This document shows, piece after piece, positions 22,801 to 54,600 of a stretch of DNA of 64,000 nt. This DNA is from Istiophorus platypterus (Eukaryota > Chordata > Actinopteri > Istiophoriformes > Istiophoridae): positions 9,555,001 to 9,619,000 of the forward strand of contig CM029124.1 in the NCBI GenBank assembly GCA_016859345.1, read 5' to 3'. The position numbers and the translations under genes are program-made. The notes under the pieces were generated by a model, which had not been told where the DNA came from, searched no databases, and was given only the letters and a program-made list of their open reading frames with translations. Numbering within the stretch: position 1 is the stretch's first letter; each line of letters opens with the position of its first letter.

Positions 22801-25800
22801 GGGAAATACAGAGGAAATACAGATGTTATAACAATATTACCCGGACATTAAATTATGCCTGAAATGGTCTGTTGTTAATGTATTGTTTGTGGTTGTATGC
22901 CTGCATTTCTGTACTGTACCTTTGAGTTAATGACAGTTTTCGTGAACCGTGTCTTTAAAATTTCGGCCTCATGGTTCATCTCCCAGATACATGAGAAAGC
23001 CAACCTTGTGAAAAAGCAGCAACCGGATTAAACAAACATCTGAACAACATTCGGAATAGCAGAAATTGCAGTTGGACTATAGAACTACAAATCTTTAAGT
23101 TGATGTTTATAATAGAGATCAAGTACAATAAAACACACTGGACTCATCCATTTCTTTACTGGAATGTTGTGGGAAGTAATGGAGCATTAATAACAGTGAT
23201 GATTGTGCAGGTGTGTGTGTGTGCGTGTGCGTGTGCGCGCACGCAGTTCAGTCCTCACCTCTCCACGTTGGAGCGCAGAGAACAAAGATTGGAGCTGAGC
23301 AGCTCGGGAACCATATCTATTCTCTGATAAAAAAAGATCATCATCACACATTTTGCGTCATTTTTGGCTTTTTGGAGCCAAAATACCTTTTTAAAAGTGG
23401 ACTCAGAAATCAGCTATCAGGGCAAATGTATTCAATGTCATAATTTTCGAAATCTCAGTAAAACCCAAACGTTTTTTTCCAAAAAACAGTAACTGAGCTG
23501 CGATCAGGTTCACAACGATAGAATGGTGTCAATGTGGAAAAAAATAAAAAATAGCTGCAAATAATGGCAAAAGTGCCAAACAGTCTATGACATCCTAAAC
23601 AACCTATCTGTTCACTTAAATTGTTGCCAAATATAAAAATCAGAAGGCTCACGGAGCCACAGAGACACTGCTTTATGTTTTAACTATGCTCTGTTGTCAC
23701 ACCTTCAGACCACGAAAATATTCTTGGTAGTGAAGTTCAATTATGTTGCTGTGATAACATTAGGGTTCAACTTGGTATGTCTGTGTCTCCTCACCTTGCC
23801 ACACAAGTAGACAGTGGTGCCACGGTTGGCTGCCTCTTTGTCCAGAGCGTTGCCAGGTCTGATGAAGTGACTGACATCAGCGATGTGGACCCCCACCTAC
23901 ATCAAGCAAATAACATACCAAGAAATTTGCATAAAATATAGACATAAATAACTTACTGCTGTCACTTTATTGTGTAGGTGTAGAATCATGTACCTCAAGG
24001 TTTCCATTTTCCAGCTCTCTGCAATGGAGGGCATCATCTATGTCTGTACATCCTGGAGGATCCACACTGCACACAGTCAAGTACCTCAGGTCTTCTCTCC
24101 TCACCATGTCCTGCACCACATAACCAGTTTAACATACTTTATACACTTTTAAATTAAAGGCTGATAGTCTCACTGATAAATGCAAAACCTGTGAATAGAT
24201 TGCTACTTTGTCTATCCTGTTACCTCTGGCGTGATGGCCCATGGCATCTTGGGAAGGAAACCGAGCACGGCCTGAGAGAAGGCCTGGTGGGGGACGTCAT
24301 GCTCCAGTAGCAGCACCTCTTCCTCTGTGTCCTTCTCCCCTGCACTGCCCAGGCTGCGCACAAAGTGGCCCTATCGAAGAGGTAAAGAACAGATTTCCCT
24401 CCATAGACAAACTTTGGTGGCATTTGTGCATATTACCACATGTCAGGCTCGTGGAGTTTGGTTTCATTTAAAGTTATTACTTTTCATGTAAAACTACGGC
24501 AAATTGATATGCAACCATTTACAGTAGGATATCTAAGCCTCAAAGATTTGATAGTTTGAAGAGGTTCCAACTCACATTTGGATATCTGGAGTCTTTGGGC
24601 CAGCCGTCAATGGCCACCATAATCCTCTGGCCTGCCAGTGTTGACGCCTGGCGTGTTTCAATGCGAATGCGTGGGATACGGCGGTCTGCCGGGGTGAAAA
24701 GGTGGCGGGTTGACTGCGCAATAAAAGAAAAGAAAAAGAATGGTCAGTGCAGAGGGTAAGTTCTGGACAGTTTGTACAGTATATGGATAGTTACAGATAT
24801 AGTCTTTGTAGTCACAGATGGAGATTTATTGTACAGAAGCATGAAACTACACTACGTGAAATATACACTTGGTCACATCTACACCTATACATTCATGCCC
24901 TTGCCTGTGTCCCAGTTCACATTTATGTGTATGTGCTCACAGGGAGATGTTCAGATCTAAGTGACAGTGTCGCCAAGGCTGTTAAGGGATTTTATGGCAG
25001 AGGAGACAAACTCCTGCTAAAGGACAGTTTTCTCACTTTTTAAAGTCCCATATCTCCATCCAGATGTCAATAATGTGAAGTGTGAATTGAGGCAATGATT
25101 AATTTGAGTGAAATATCCAAACACATTTTTAGGGGAGCCTGAATCTTTAAACCCAGTAAAAATACACTGAGAATGACAAAGGGTATTACAGAGTTGTTCA
25201 GACTCACCTCTTTAATCTGGGAGACATTGAGCATGCCGCAGAATGCCCTCCAGTTCCTTTTGATGATTCCCACTACTTTACCTGTGGGTTTCCTGGCTTC
25301 TTCGGCTGCCGATATCCTAATCTGCTCATACACACAGGAACCAGGAGGACATACAAAGTGCTCATTAGGGTTGCACAGTGAAAAATAACAAAAATAAATA
25401 AATAAATAAATACAGGGACTCTTTTTTGTGTAGTACGGCACATGATATATATCTTTAGCATCTATATCATTTGACTGTAAGCAAAGACAAAACCAGCTTA
25501 ATTGCCCTTCCCCTCAAGTCAAGCGACAACTCACCGCTTTCTCCTCATCCTCCTCTTCGGGATTATCATCCTTTGCTGTGCCTACATCTTGCAGAACAAC
25601 TGAGGAGGGCGCCACCCACTGATCCCGTGGCAGCAGCTGCACAGCAACCACATCCTGGTGCACTGCTCTGTTGAGGTTCTGAAGACCCTGGATGAGAACC
25701 TGGAAGTGAGCAGAAAGGACAGGACAGAGCTTTTAATATGTAGTATGTGTGCACTTTACTATATTTGACAGTCAATTAACTTGTAGTGAATCATCTTACT

Positions 25801-27852
25801 TGAAACTTACAACTCAACACAACATTACAAATTACAATCCAACCCTGATGAGGTCTGGGAGAACCTTGCATTTCTTGATTTTGGATAATAGCATTGTATA
25901 CTCACAAACAAAATGTACACAAACACAAACACACACACCTCGGTGCTGTCTTCCCCCTCTCCCTGCACAAAGACTGTGGCTTCCAGATAATTGTCCCTGC
26001 TGGCTCTAAAGGTGCCCTGGAGGAAGGAGCCACTCTTAATTCCTGCTTGGATCCTGGACAGAGGGAGGTGCTCTGGGAATAACACCTTACTGCTGGTAAT
26101 CTCATTCTGTGGGCAGAAAGGAAAGGAAATCAATGGACAGAGAACAGAGAGAGAATGATATCCCATAGGATTCGGGCACAAAGAAAAGGTAGGGATGTAA
26201 ACAGGAGACAGAGGTAAAAATTCTACATACAGTCATACTTTACCTAAAAACATTGGTTTATGTCTTTTTATTTTAAACAGCTTAAAATTATTCATGTTTA
26301 CCTTGTCACAGTTGGACAATGCCAGACGATCCACAAGCTCAGGGTTTGCTATCAGACTCTTGATGTACTCTTCAACTAGAATGTAAATGAATACATGTAT
26401 GTGACAAAATCATAAAGACAACTGCTGCTGTTTGAAAGCATGCTTGTATGCAACGAAACAGGTAGTGGTTGAATCAGAGAATGGATGACAATGCCATGTC
26501 TGCAAGTTGCGTTAAAATGTTGGTAAATTTCAAAAAATGTTTTTGGGAGCTTCATTCTTGATGCACATGGCTTTGTTCAGCAGCAAATTACATTTGTACA
26601 CCAGCAGTCCGCTCTCCTCTGCCTTCTGCTTGTTCCCCTGGTCATTGGTGAGGAGGACCACCTTGAGCCCATCTGTGCCAGACTCAGACGTCTTCAAGTG
26701 TTGGCTGTACCACTTGGCTGCCACACGGATTGCACGGTCGTTGCGGTCATTGGCAGTCTCACCTGGTTCACGTTCAATAAATGTCTCTCTGGAGAAACAG
26801 AAATTATACAGATAAAATATATAACAAGGGTAACAATCATTACAAAATGCATATCACAGGTGAGTTCTAATAAGATTTTTGTCAAGTGGAAAACATGAGT
26901 GGTACCTTCATGTGATATGGGCCAAGAATTTTTTCACTTTTATATTCTGCTTTTTCCATATGACTCGCATGCATTTAGGTTGTTGCGAGGCAGTAAAACA
27001 GTCATTGGTGTTGTTGTACCTGTGGTGTTCGTTGGTAAAGGTGTAGAATTTTTTCTCTTTCTCATGTATGATATCTTTCAGGCGTTTATAGACTGGTGCA
27101 CTGCGATGGCGTACCTCCTGCAGCACAGTCTGAAGGATAATCACATTACGGATCACAGGATCCTCTAATACGTCAATCTGCAGGACAAAGAAGATGTAAA
27201 CATAGGGTGGAAGAGAATTAGACCTGTTCAGATGCAAAGTAATAAGAGCGTAAATGGAAATTTACAATTGCCTCAAATCAAGGACTGACTGTAACCTAAA
27301 TTTATGTTAGACTCCCAATGCAATTTGCTATCATACTATTATTTTAGTCATAAAAAGACACACAGTAAAATATATTGCTGTGTGAAAAGGAATGTATTAA
27401 TATCATAACAGCAAGAAGAACTGCGATTCATTCATACACAAATATCATGGGGCCCGTTGACCCCGGATTGTAGATCTAATGTATTATCATAGCACATGAT
27501 GTATTTTCAAAATAAATGAGATATATGCCAAGATGTCACGAAATCCCCACATTAAACAGTTTGTCCCACTTTCATGTCGTGTTTGGCTACACGTACGTAA
27601 ATCCGACGTTCAGGGGAAGACGAAAACTTTTACCTGATGCAGAACCACGTTCGTGTCGGGGATCAAATAATGAGGATAAGAGCACAGGTTGCTCTCAATA
27701 CACGCGTCTTTCTGCAGAACCGTGGACTCCTGTTTGCATTCCGTGCAAGCTTCGCTCCCGCACCAAATATCGTCTCTCAGATAATGCTCACGCACTACCT
27801 TCATCACCCCACCCGACCGCGTCTTCTTCACGAAGGTTTTAGATTTCAACAT
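19831..27852 (-). CDS. dis3: Exosome ribonuclease DIS3 (RRP44)
   Basis: Dis3 is the catalytic 3'-5' exoribonuclease and endonuclease of the nuclear RNA exosome. There are 21 minus-strand coding exons: 27634-27852, 27020-27177, 26592-26788, 26302-26375, 25939-26106, 25535-25699, 25208-25321, 24576-24713, 24224-24370, 23994-24110, 23795-23896, 23259-23323, 22920-23004, 22652-22779, 22245-22331, 21887-22043, 21058-21272, 20725-20893, 20394-20552, 20189-20311 and 19831-19899. They join in phase to 951 residues (human 958). Domains are an N-terminal Cys motif (CR3, about 31-39), the PIN endonuclease with acidic residues near D66, E94, D143 and D175, two cold-shock domains (about 215-410), and the RNB domain with catalytic DPPGCTDIDDALH (D477, D483, D485, D486) and SPIYTHFTSPIRRYAD. 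A C-terminal S1 domain follows, and the tail ends AKKPKLDR. All catalytic residues are present, so the gene looks intact. Confidence 0.96.
23206..23243. repeat. GT/GC dinucleotide tract in dis3 intron 12
   Basis: A GT-rich tract with GC interruptions begins just past the donor of dis3 exon 12 (donor GT at 23258-23257 on the minus strand). It has alternating purine-pyrimidine character. No function is claimed. Confidence 0.75.
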
Positions 27853-28916
27853 GACGACGATGAGAGCCTTAAAAAAAAGTAAAATCCCGGTGTTTTTCGT
27901 TTTACCGTCTGATGACAAGCAGACGTCTGGTTGCCCATGTGTGAGCTAACTCACAGAGTTGGGCCGACAAAAACCCTCTAAGAGTTTAAAGAAACTCCTA
28001 AAGTTCAGTTTAAGAGGTCCATTTACATTAATGTGTATTAATATCCTATTTTAGAAAACGTGTTCAAAAATAGTAAACACGTTACGAATAAAAGCATTCA
28101 GTGGTATTATTGCAAATTAAATCTTAAGTCTGTGATTAGTTTTTGTTGGCCATCCAATGCTTTTTTTTCAATGAAAACAAAGCAGAAGAAGGCGGAACAG
28201 GAGCCGGTTGGCCAGTTCCATAAGACGTAGTTAATTCTATAGTGCCCCATGCGGTAGGAGGGTGTACTACATGAGGAGAGGGCGATAACACCGTCAGTAT
28301 ATCTGATAGCTACTCGGTAGTTACGAGTGTGAAATGTGGCAAATCATCATTCAGGACGGACATAATCGATGAAATATTCATTATAATGTACATGATGTAA
28401 GAGAAGGGGATGTCTACACGCTTCCTTCGGGATCCTGCAGACGTCTGTTTGAAGTGAAATGATCAGGTAGATATTCTCCACAAAAAACAGAAAACAACAC
28501 TTGCTCAGACACTCAGAATCAAGCAAGTGGAATTACAAGCGATGCTGAAGCTAAGAAATACATTGGGATATATGAACAATTATTATGGCAGGAGTATAGG
28601 TATGAGAATGACACGGTGAGATATCTCTACAATATATAAAAATCTGTTGGTGCTTGTTGTAGATAAACAGATGCAGTTAGGCGTGTATTACTTGTAGGAT
28701 ATAGAGAACAGCGGCATCACTTTCTTCAGTCACTAATGAAGGCTAAATGCTTTGGGTAAAAACACCAGGTAAGATCTCTCTCTCTATATATATATATAGA
28801 GAGAGAGGGGGGTCTTTTAGTTTTATTTTTTAAAAGAAACTGATATAGCTCAAATTTCTGATTTTGTTTTCCTTTTTCACGCATAGCCTCCTGTTCCACA
28901 ATCAAGTGATAATGCA

Positions 28917-29156
28917 CCTCGAAGAAGAAGCAGAAGAAGAACAAGAAGGAGAAGAAGAAGAAACAGAAGAAGAAGCAGAAGAAGAAGAAGAAACAGAAGA
29001 AGAAGCAGAAGAAGAAGAAGAAGAAGCAGAAGAAGAAGAAGAAGAAGAAGAAGAAGAAGAAGAAGAAGAAGAAGAAGAAGCAGAAGAAGAAGAAGCAGAA
29101 GCAGAAGAAGAAGAAGCAGAAGAAGAAGAAGCAGAAGAAGAAGAAGAAGAACAATA
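28917..29156. repeat. Interrupted (GAA)n polypurine tract
   Basis: About 240 bases are built almost only of GAA triplets with occasional GCA, ACA or GGA, so one strand is nearly all purine. The tract ends in a (CAA)n run. Long GAA/TTC mirror repeats are known to form triplex (H-DNA) and to expand, as in human FXN. It lies about 470 bases upstream of the pibf1 start codon. Confidence 0.9.
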
Positions 29157-29189
29157 ACAACAACAACAACAACATCAACAACGTCCTAC

Positions 29190-29623
29190 GTACCAGACGA
29201 CTGGACGTGTTACTGCACATTGACCGTCGCCGGGGGCGCTGTGGGTGAAGCGGCCCCGGTCGAGCAGTCGGCGGTTAGCGGGCGGCTAAGAGCGGGACGC
29301 TTGAAAACAAAAACGACCCACCGGGTGCGGTTGTCAGCTCCGGGGCGCAGCGTTGACGCCGAATCAGGCTTTATATCTTATTTTCTTTAAATAAGAGTAA
29401 GTCGGCTGTCTACGTTAAACGGAAGCGGCGCCTGGTCTCGGTATGTTTTCGTTTTCTCCTCTCGGCAGATTTAACGTCTAAGTATCACGTATCGCGACGT
29501 CCGTGAATCCGCCTCCTAATCTCACGTAATCTCCGCCCCGGCGACTCGCACCTCCGCCTCGGCGGTTAGCGTTAGCCCCAGACGGAAGAAAGGACGCGGG
29601 GGTCGGCGCCGGGACGACGCGGA
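29190..29623 (+). promoter_or_regulatory. pibf1: pibf1 promoter and 5' UTR, CpG-rich
   Basis: GC-rich, CpG-dense sequence with GC-box-like GGGGGCGCTG, GGGCGGC and GGGGCGCAG motifs runs into the pibf1 start codon. No TATA box is seen. This looks like a CpG-island housekeeping promoter; the exact start site cannot be read. Confidence 0.55.
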
Positions 29624-48920
<19,297 letters not shown>

Positions 48921-49047
48921 ACTGTCACTTGTGCTACAATTGCTGCTATCAGTTGTCACTCAGGGCTTTAACAATTTGTTCTTTTATCAAGGCATTTGTA
49001 ATTCAAATTTGTAAGTCACATTTCAAATTTTCAATGACTTTTGAAAT

Positions 49048-49053
49048 ATTAAA
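49048..49053 (+). terminator. pibf1: pibf1 poly(A) signal ATTAAA
   Basis: ATTAAA lies 128 bases after the pibf1 stop codon and is followed at 49064-49090 by GT-rich sequence (TGTTACTGGTTGTTACAGTG), the expected downstream element. It is the first good signal after the stop. Confidence 0.65.
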
Positions 49054-49159
49054 GCAGGAACTGTTACTGGTTGTTACAGTGTTTTGTTGTTCTCATCCTT
49101 GGTTACATATTGTTCAGAGAGGATAAATTCTCCATGCACTGCTCCAAAACCAGAGGTAT

Positions 49160-49470
49160 TACCTTCCACAGGGTACACATTCCTAGCTAACTGACTGCCC
49201 AAAAATTCCTCTTCCTTGGCAGTGGTCTGTTTTATTAGGTCTGCCTATCATTATTTCCTCATCTTTTCCAGGTCTGCAGATACTGATGGCTGCAGACAGA
49301 CAGCATTGCAGGAACCTTATCCTTTGATTTGCACAAGCTGAGGCTCCTTTGGCTTTAAATATAGACATAGCAGGCATACCTTTTATCATTTCAGACCATG
49401 TTCTTATCGGTGTCATATTAAACTTGGCCAGAGGGCCGCTGTAAAGCTGGTTTGTCACATTTCATTAGTT
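49160..49470. promoter_or_regulatory. Candidate conserved element upstream of klf5
   Basis: Complex sequence without repeats between pibf1 and klf5. It has a TEAD-type CATTCCT (about 49169), GATA-type CTTATC motifs (about 49318 and 49402) and CTTTGAT/CTTTGGC-type stretches. It ends just before a T20 run at 49470-49489. The call is inferred from texture and position only. Confidence 0.3.
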
Positions 49471-50439
49471 TTTTTTTTTTTTTTTTTTTGCTTCCTTTTT
49501 ACCTGAATGCTTTTTCTTAAGGAGCATACAACACTTCAGAATACATCACCTCATATTCTTTTAATAATGAATAACTAGGAAAAACAACACGCAAGAATTT
49601 GCTTTAAAAAATAGTGCTTGTCACTTGTATGACCTACGTACCACTTAACCCTGTACAAATTGCTGAATAATGTTTTCTGTGGCTCTTGAGGAGCTTTCCA
49701 AAATAAACTGTCTGAGATTTGGACTTGAAGTTCTGAGTAGAAAACCTGCATTTCCAAAAGAGGTGTAGGGTTTGAAAGAACTGGGCAATTAGGAGGGAGT
49801 CAAATGAAAGACTTGTATTAATGAGAAATGAAACATTCTGGCGTCTGCTGCTCTGATTTTGGCCATTCTTATTTCAACGTGACTCTAATGACTCTATGGA
49901 AGTGACATACTAAATCCAGAATATGCCTTTAATGGTACATGGTAGACAAGGAAGTAGACTGTGGCAGATACAACTCACACAGGCAGCTATACAACTATAT
50001 ACTTCAAAATATTTCTGAGCCAAATATTGAAGTTTTCGCTTCACTTATTGGACGACTTAAGTCTCTAGTTATTAGATTCCAATTATCAATATGTAATACA
50101 ATCAGCCATTACATTATGATGTAATAAGCTTGAGATAAACAGCAGCATCTAGTTACAGTTAGCACCACTTTTACCAGCTGTAGAACCAAATAATATATAT
50201 AATTCTGAGATTGGCCATTCTGCCAAATGTGTGATTTTTATTATTTTATTTTTACTTCAGGTAATTTGAGTATAATTTGAAGCTAATAATACTAATTTTC
50301 AAATGCATGGCTTTTACTTGTAATGGAGAATTTCTACAATGTGATGAGTGCTTCTTAGGCCAGTGCCCGTCCCACATTTCCTCTTTATTTCGTATTAAAA
50401 AGCTTAGAGAGAGTCGTGTGTTTATTTTAAAAAGGGGCT

Positions 50440-50906
50440 GTTAAAGGGGGGTCTGATCTCCGCTCCCCTCGTGTGCGGCTGTGCGGGTCCGGGCTCCGGC
50501 CGATCCCCCCCCCCCCCCCCTCAGCTCCGCTTTACGACGGTGTTGTCGTTAATGTATTTAGATGGAGCGCAGGGCGGTGGCCGGTGAATGAATGATCAAA
50601 GCCTTTTTAAACGCTCGGTGGGCGGCGCCAGCGCTGTATTTACACTGGGCCGCTCCGCCCAACGACGGCGGATAGAAAACTGTCTGTCGGCCGGTGGAGG
50701 GATGAAACAAGTGGAAGGAGATGGAGCAGACAGGCGCTCGGTAGCCAGACCAGGTCCACCTCTCCTCGGCTTCATTCCCTTCCCGGTACGACCGTAGCAT
50801 CCCCCCCCCCTCCTTTTTTTTTTTTTTTTTTTGTTGTTGTTGTTGTTGTTGTTGTTTGTAGCACAACAGGACGAGCGATCGTTTTGCGGCGCCGCATCGG
50901 AGCTTC
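50440..50906 (+). promoter_or_regulatory. klf5: klf5 promoter and 5' UTR, CpG-rich
   Basis: The GC content rises sharply here. There is a poly(C) run at 50506-50520, GC boxes (GGTGGGCGGCGCC near 50616 and GCTCCGCCC near 50651), and a TTTTTAAA that could act as a weak TATA about 50603. The sequence just before the start is an unusual C9-T18-(GTT)n tract at 50802-50858. Start-site position is not resolved. Confidence 0.55.
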
Positions 50907-51610
50907 ATGGCCGCGACACTCACGATGAGCGGCGGCGGCGGAGGCGGAGGCGGCGGCGGGCAGGACGATCCCTTCTACCCGCTGCAGAAGGCGGCTCTCT
51001 CCGCCGGATTCTCCCTGGAGGACTCGGCGTTGTTCGGCTTGGATTGCAAGATCGCGGAGACGGACAAGGCCGGACAGAACGACTACGCACAGGTAAAGCG
51101 GGTAGAAAGCAAGCGCACTTTACACATTAGTGATGTATTTCATTGAATGGGCGTGGCAGACTGGTTGTAGACCCGGGGTGCACCCCCCCCCCCCCATCCT
51201 CCCTCCTCGCCGCCTCTGTTGCTGGCCTCTAAATTGCAATCGACCGAGCCGCACGATGTTAATCATCACTTCGTTGTGCACTATTTGTGGTGATAAGCGA
51301 GCAGGCTGCGACCAGCTGGACGCGGAGCCGAGGCGCTCCGCCTGCGAAACGCATTCGCCGCATGTTTTCTCCGCCGGCCAGTTGGTCACCAGTTGTTGGT
51401 CTCTTCTTGGCGTCCGCTCTCACCATCATACCACCCCGACGACAACTGACTCCAGCCTCGGGACCGAGAGGTCCCGGCAACTCTGTCCCCAGTTAGCAGG
51501 CAAACTTGCCGCCAGAGGAGGGAGAGGGAGAGAGGGAGAGAGAGGGAGAGAGAGGTGTATATAACAGCTGCTGGAAGCAGGAGCCTAGAAATAGCAGCCC
51601 ATCCTCAGGC

Positions 51611-51646
<36 letters not shown>

Positions 51647-54600
51647 AGACAGGGAAGCATGGGTGTTTCCCCCATTCCCTTTCATGTTGCTGTTTCATCC
51701 TCGGCTGCAGGTCTTCCCTAACTTTTATGCCAGTCAGATCCTTCCCGAAACACAAGAAATCAAGAGGCGCGATGTGACCTCAGGGATTGTTCGGCCTGAA
51801 GTTGTTTCACCTGTTTGATCAGGGCTAGGTTTTGCCTCTTCGGTCTGTTATCGTAACTGCAGCTGTGCACGTTTCCTAACGCCCGATGTGATGGGTGTTA
51901 GATTCGATTCTTCATCTCCACCAGGACGCGGCCCGATCCTCAACCGTTGCCCTCACAGCTGCTAGGTTTTTGAGTTCACCCTTGCAGGCAGAGAGGGAAT
52001 GTGGCGACCGCCTATTGATGAGTACTTGATAAATGTTTTAGCTGTGACAAACCTTTGTCTTCTCAAAATAGCTCCTCAGAATAGTTTCACGGTGTCTAAT
52101 GAGAAGCACTTGCTGAAGCCATAGCTGGGTACATTTCACATTTCATTTAACCAAAATTTTCTTTAAGACAAGAGAACGATCTGTTTCTAAACCAGACTTT
52201 TTGTGTGTGTTTGGCTTTTTATCCACAGGCGAAATGTGAGATGGACAGGTATCTCTCCCCACAGCCTCTTTCCCTTCCACCTCCTGCAGACAACCAGCAG
52301 AAGTCACACAGAGACAATGCATCTGTGGTGGACCAGTTCTTCACCGACGATCATACCGGAGCTCCCTACACCCTCAACATGAATCTTTACCTCCCTGATG
52401 TCGCTTACCTGAGGATGGGCCTGTGCCAGCAGGTGCGGCCCCATCAGCACCAGAACCACACAGGTCTCACCCAGATCAAAACAGAATCCGTGTCCCCGTG
52501 TTTCTCCCCCAACCTGCAGCCGCACTGCCCCAACACGACGCCCACGAGCAGCTGCAGCACATCTGGGCACGGGCACGGCTGCATTGCTATGGAAACCTCA
52601 GCCATAAACATGACGTTAACAGGGTTACCGGACTTCACCAGTGTTTTCAACCAGTCGGGAGGCAGCCGAGGTGGCGACTCAGTGCCAGAAGTGTTTGTCA
52701 AACAGGAAATGTCATCACAGTTTGATCAACATGGTCTCCACCACCACGACAACAGCGGCTCGCTATTTCAGCTCCTAAACTCTGGCTTGGACCATCACCA
52801 TGGCAATGGTATGGAGGCTCAGCATCAGCATCCTCATCAGCAGCAATTACAACACACTTCCACCTCAACAATCCACACGCCTTTCCATGATTTGCCGATA
52901 GCTTCTTCAGCATCTCAACACGAGCAGACTGCCAAGCCTGCCTACTGTGGCCTGGATGGGGGGGCATACACACATCCTCATGCTCAGGCACAACCCCATT
53001 TTCTCCAACAGCAGGTGCCCTACCTGCCGCCCTCTCCGCCGAGCTCAGAGCCCGGCAGCCCTGACAGGCAGAAGGAGCTGCTCCACACCATGTCCCCTCC
53101 TCCCTCGTATGCAGCCACCATCGCCTCCAAGTTGGCAGGTAGCACCCCTGGACTCGGACCCGGCCCGGGACCAGGCAGCTTAGCCTTGCCCCTCAATACG
53201 GGCCCCACGCCGGTCGCAGGCCAAGCAGCAGTCCTTTCTCAAGCATCGGCAACAACCCCAGCCCCAGCACTAGTTCAGACCACTGTGCCTGTCCGTAACA
53301 GCCGGAGGAACAACCCCGATTTGGAGAAACGACGGATCCACCACTGTGATTACCCAGGTTAGCACAATGGCACAGGTCTACCGCTGTATGTGCATGCTGA
53401 GTCTTGTCACTGTCGTGTGAGTAGGTTTATTTTTACACTGCGCTGTGGTCAGGTGAATCTCTGGTCACTCGCAAAGGTTAGCTTTAAGAAAACCAGCTTT
53501 ATTTTCAGACACCCGTGCATTTTTTTGAAATTATATGTTTTGTTTTGCATGACTTTCCCAGGCCTATGAGTCACAATATGCACTGCAGACACAGCAAAGA
53601 ACTTGTTGTTCTGGAATTATAATATTTTGGAGGCCATCAGTCACTGGCTATCAATTAACTGTCTGGTTTTAAAACTACATGGTATATTTATTATAACACC
53701 TCAGTCATGAACTCTCACACATTGTTGTGGCTTTAAAGTCCTCATTGTAATAATTGTGGAATCGAGTGTTTGTGTGTGTGTTTGTGTGTGTGTGTTTTTG
53801 TCTGTGGGTGTGTTAATTAGATAGATGTTCTCCTTAAGTTGTGTCATTTGTTTCACCACACGCATATTTGCATGCAGTCACACATGGGATTGCTTGCACA
53901 GCTTTTATTTTAACTGGCTTACACATACACTCACACACATACTGTAGCTGTGCGATGTGCAGCTACTTGTGGGATATGTCCGCTAGCCTGTGGCAGCATG
54001 TAAAACAGGCTTAAGCAGAGCCTCCTGCAGCATGTTAGCACACGTCTAATTTCTTTAAAGTCAGATGAAATCAATCTGTCACAGCCACACTTTAGCCCAT
54101 ATATATTAGTACCCACTATTTAATTCTCAGTATACATGAAATTCTATTATTTTCTTATTTAAAGTCATAATAAATCCAAAGAATATCTTTCTAAAACATC
54201 CAAAGTTCCAATGACCTCTCTGACATTGTAATCCGCATACTGTGTATGAGATAATGTGCAAAAGGTTTTGTAATCCTGAACCTAAAATATCTCGACTTTG
54301 ATGTCAAACTGACAGGTGCAGTGAACAGAAGTTTCCAACAAAGCAGTACTCTGTGCAATTGGTGGCACGTGTTTGAATGGATTTCTCTGAAAATATGACA
54401 AACTTAAACTGTTTTCTTACCAAAAACCCCTGTTATGGCCACTTTTTCAACACAGTCACTTGAAAATCAGACTAGTGTTAGACCCGTTTTTGTTTTTCTC
54501 TAAAACAAACATTGACGATATGTGAATCCGAACAGCTTCTGTTCTTCATTAGTTCAAATTTCTAGAATACCATAGCTCGGTTTATTGGGTAAATCATATC

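Larger units (their letters stand above)
27853..29623. other. Divergent dis3/pibf1 intergenic region
   Basis: The two genes are head to head, 1.77 kb apart. 27853-28160 is the dis3 5' region. 28160-28780 is unremarkable single-copy-looking sequence. A 32-base perfect palindrome is at 28776-28807. A long GAA-type tract is at 28917-29156, followed by (CAA)n to about 29185. From about 29190 the sequence becomes GC- and CpG-rich and forms the pibf1 promoter. There is no gene in the gap; the long Glu-rich frame across the GAA tract is a repeat artefact. Confidence 0.7.

Noticed and set aside
28726..29220. Glu-rich plus-strand and Phe-rich minus-strand frames of 97 and 164 codons
   Set aside because: Both are direct translations of the GAA tract and have no domain or splice context.
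51130..51564. 144-codon frame in klf5 intron 1
   Set aside because: GC-rich intron start with no similarity to any family I know. The klf5 frame continues properly at 52229.
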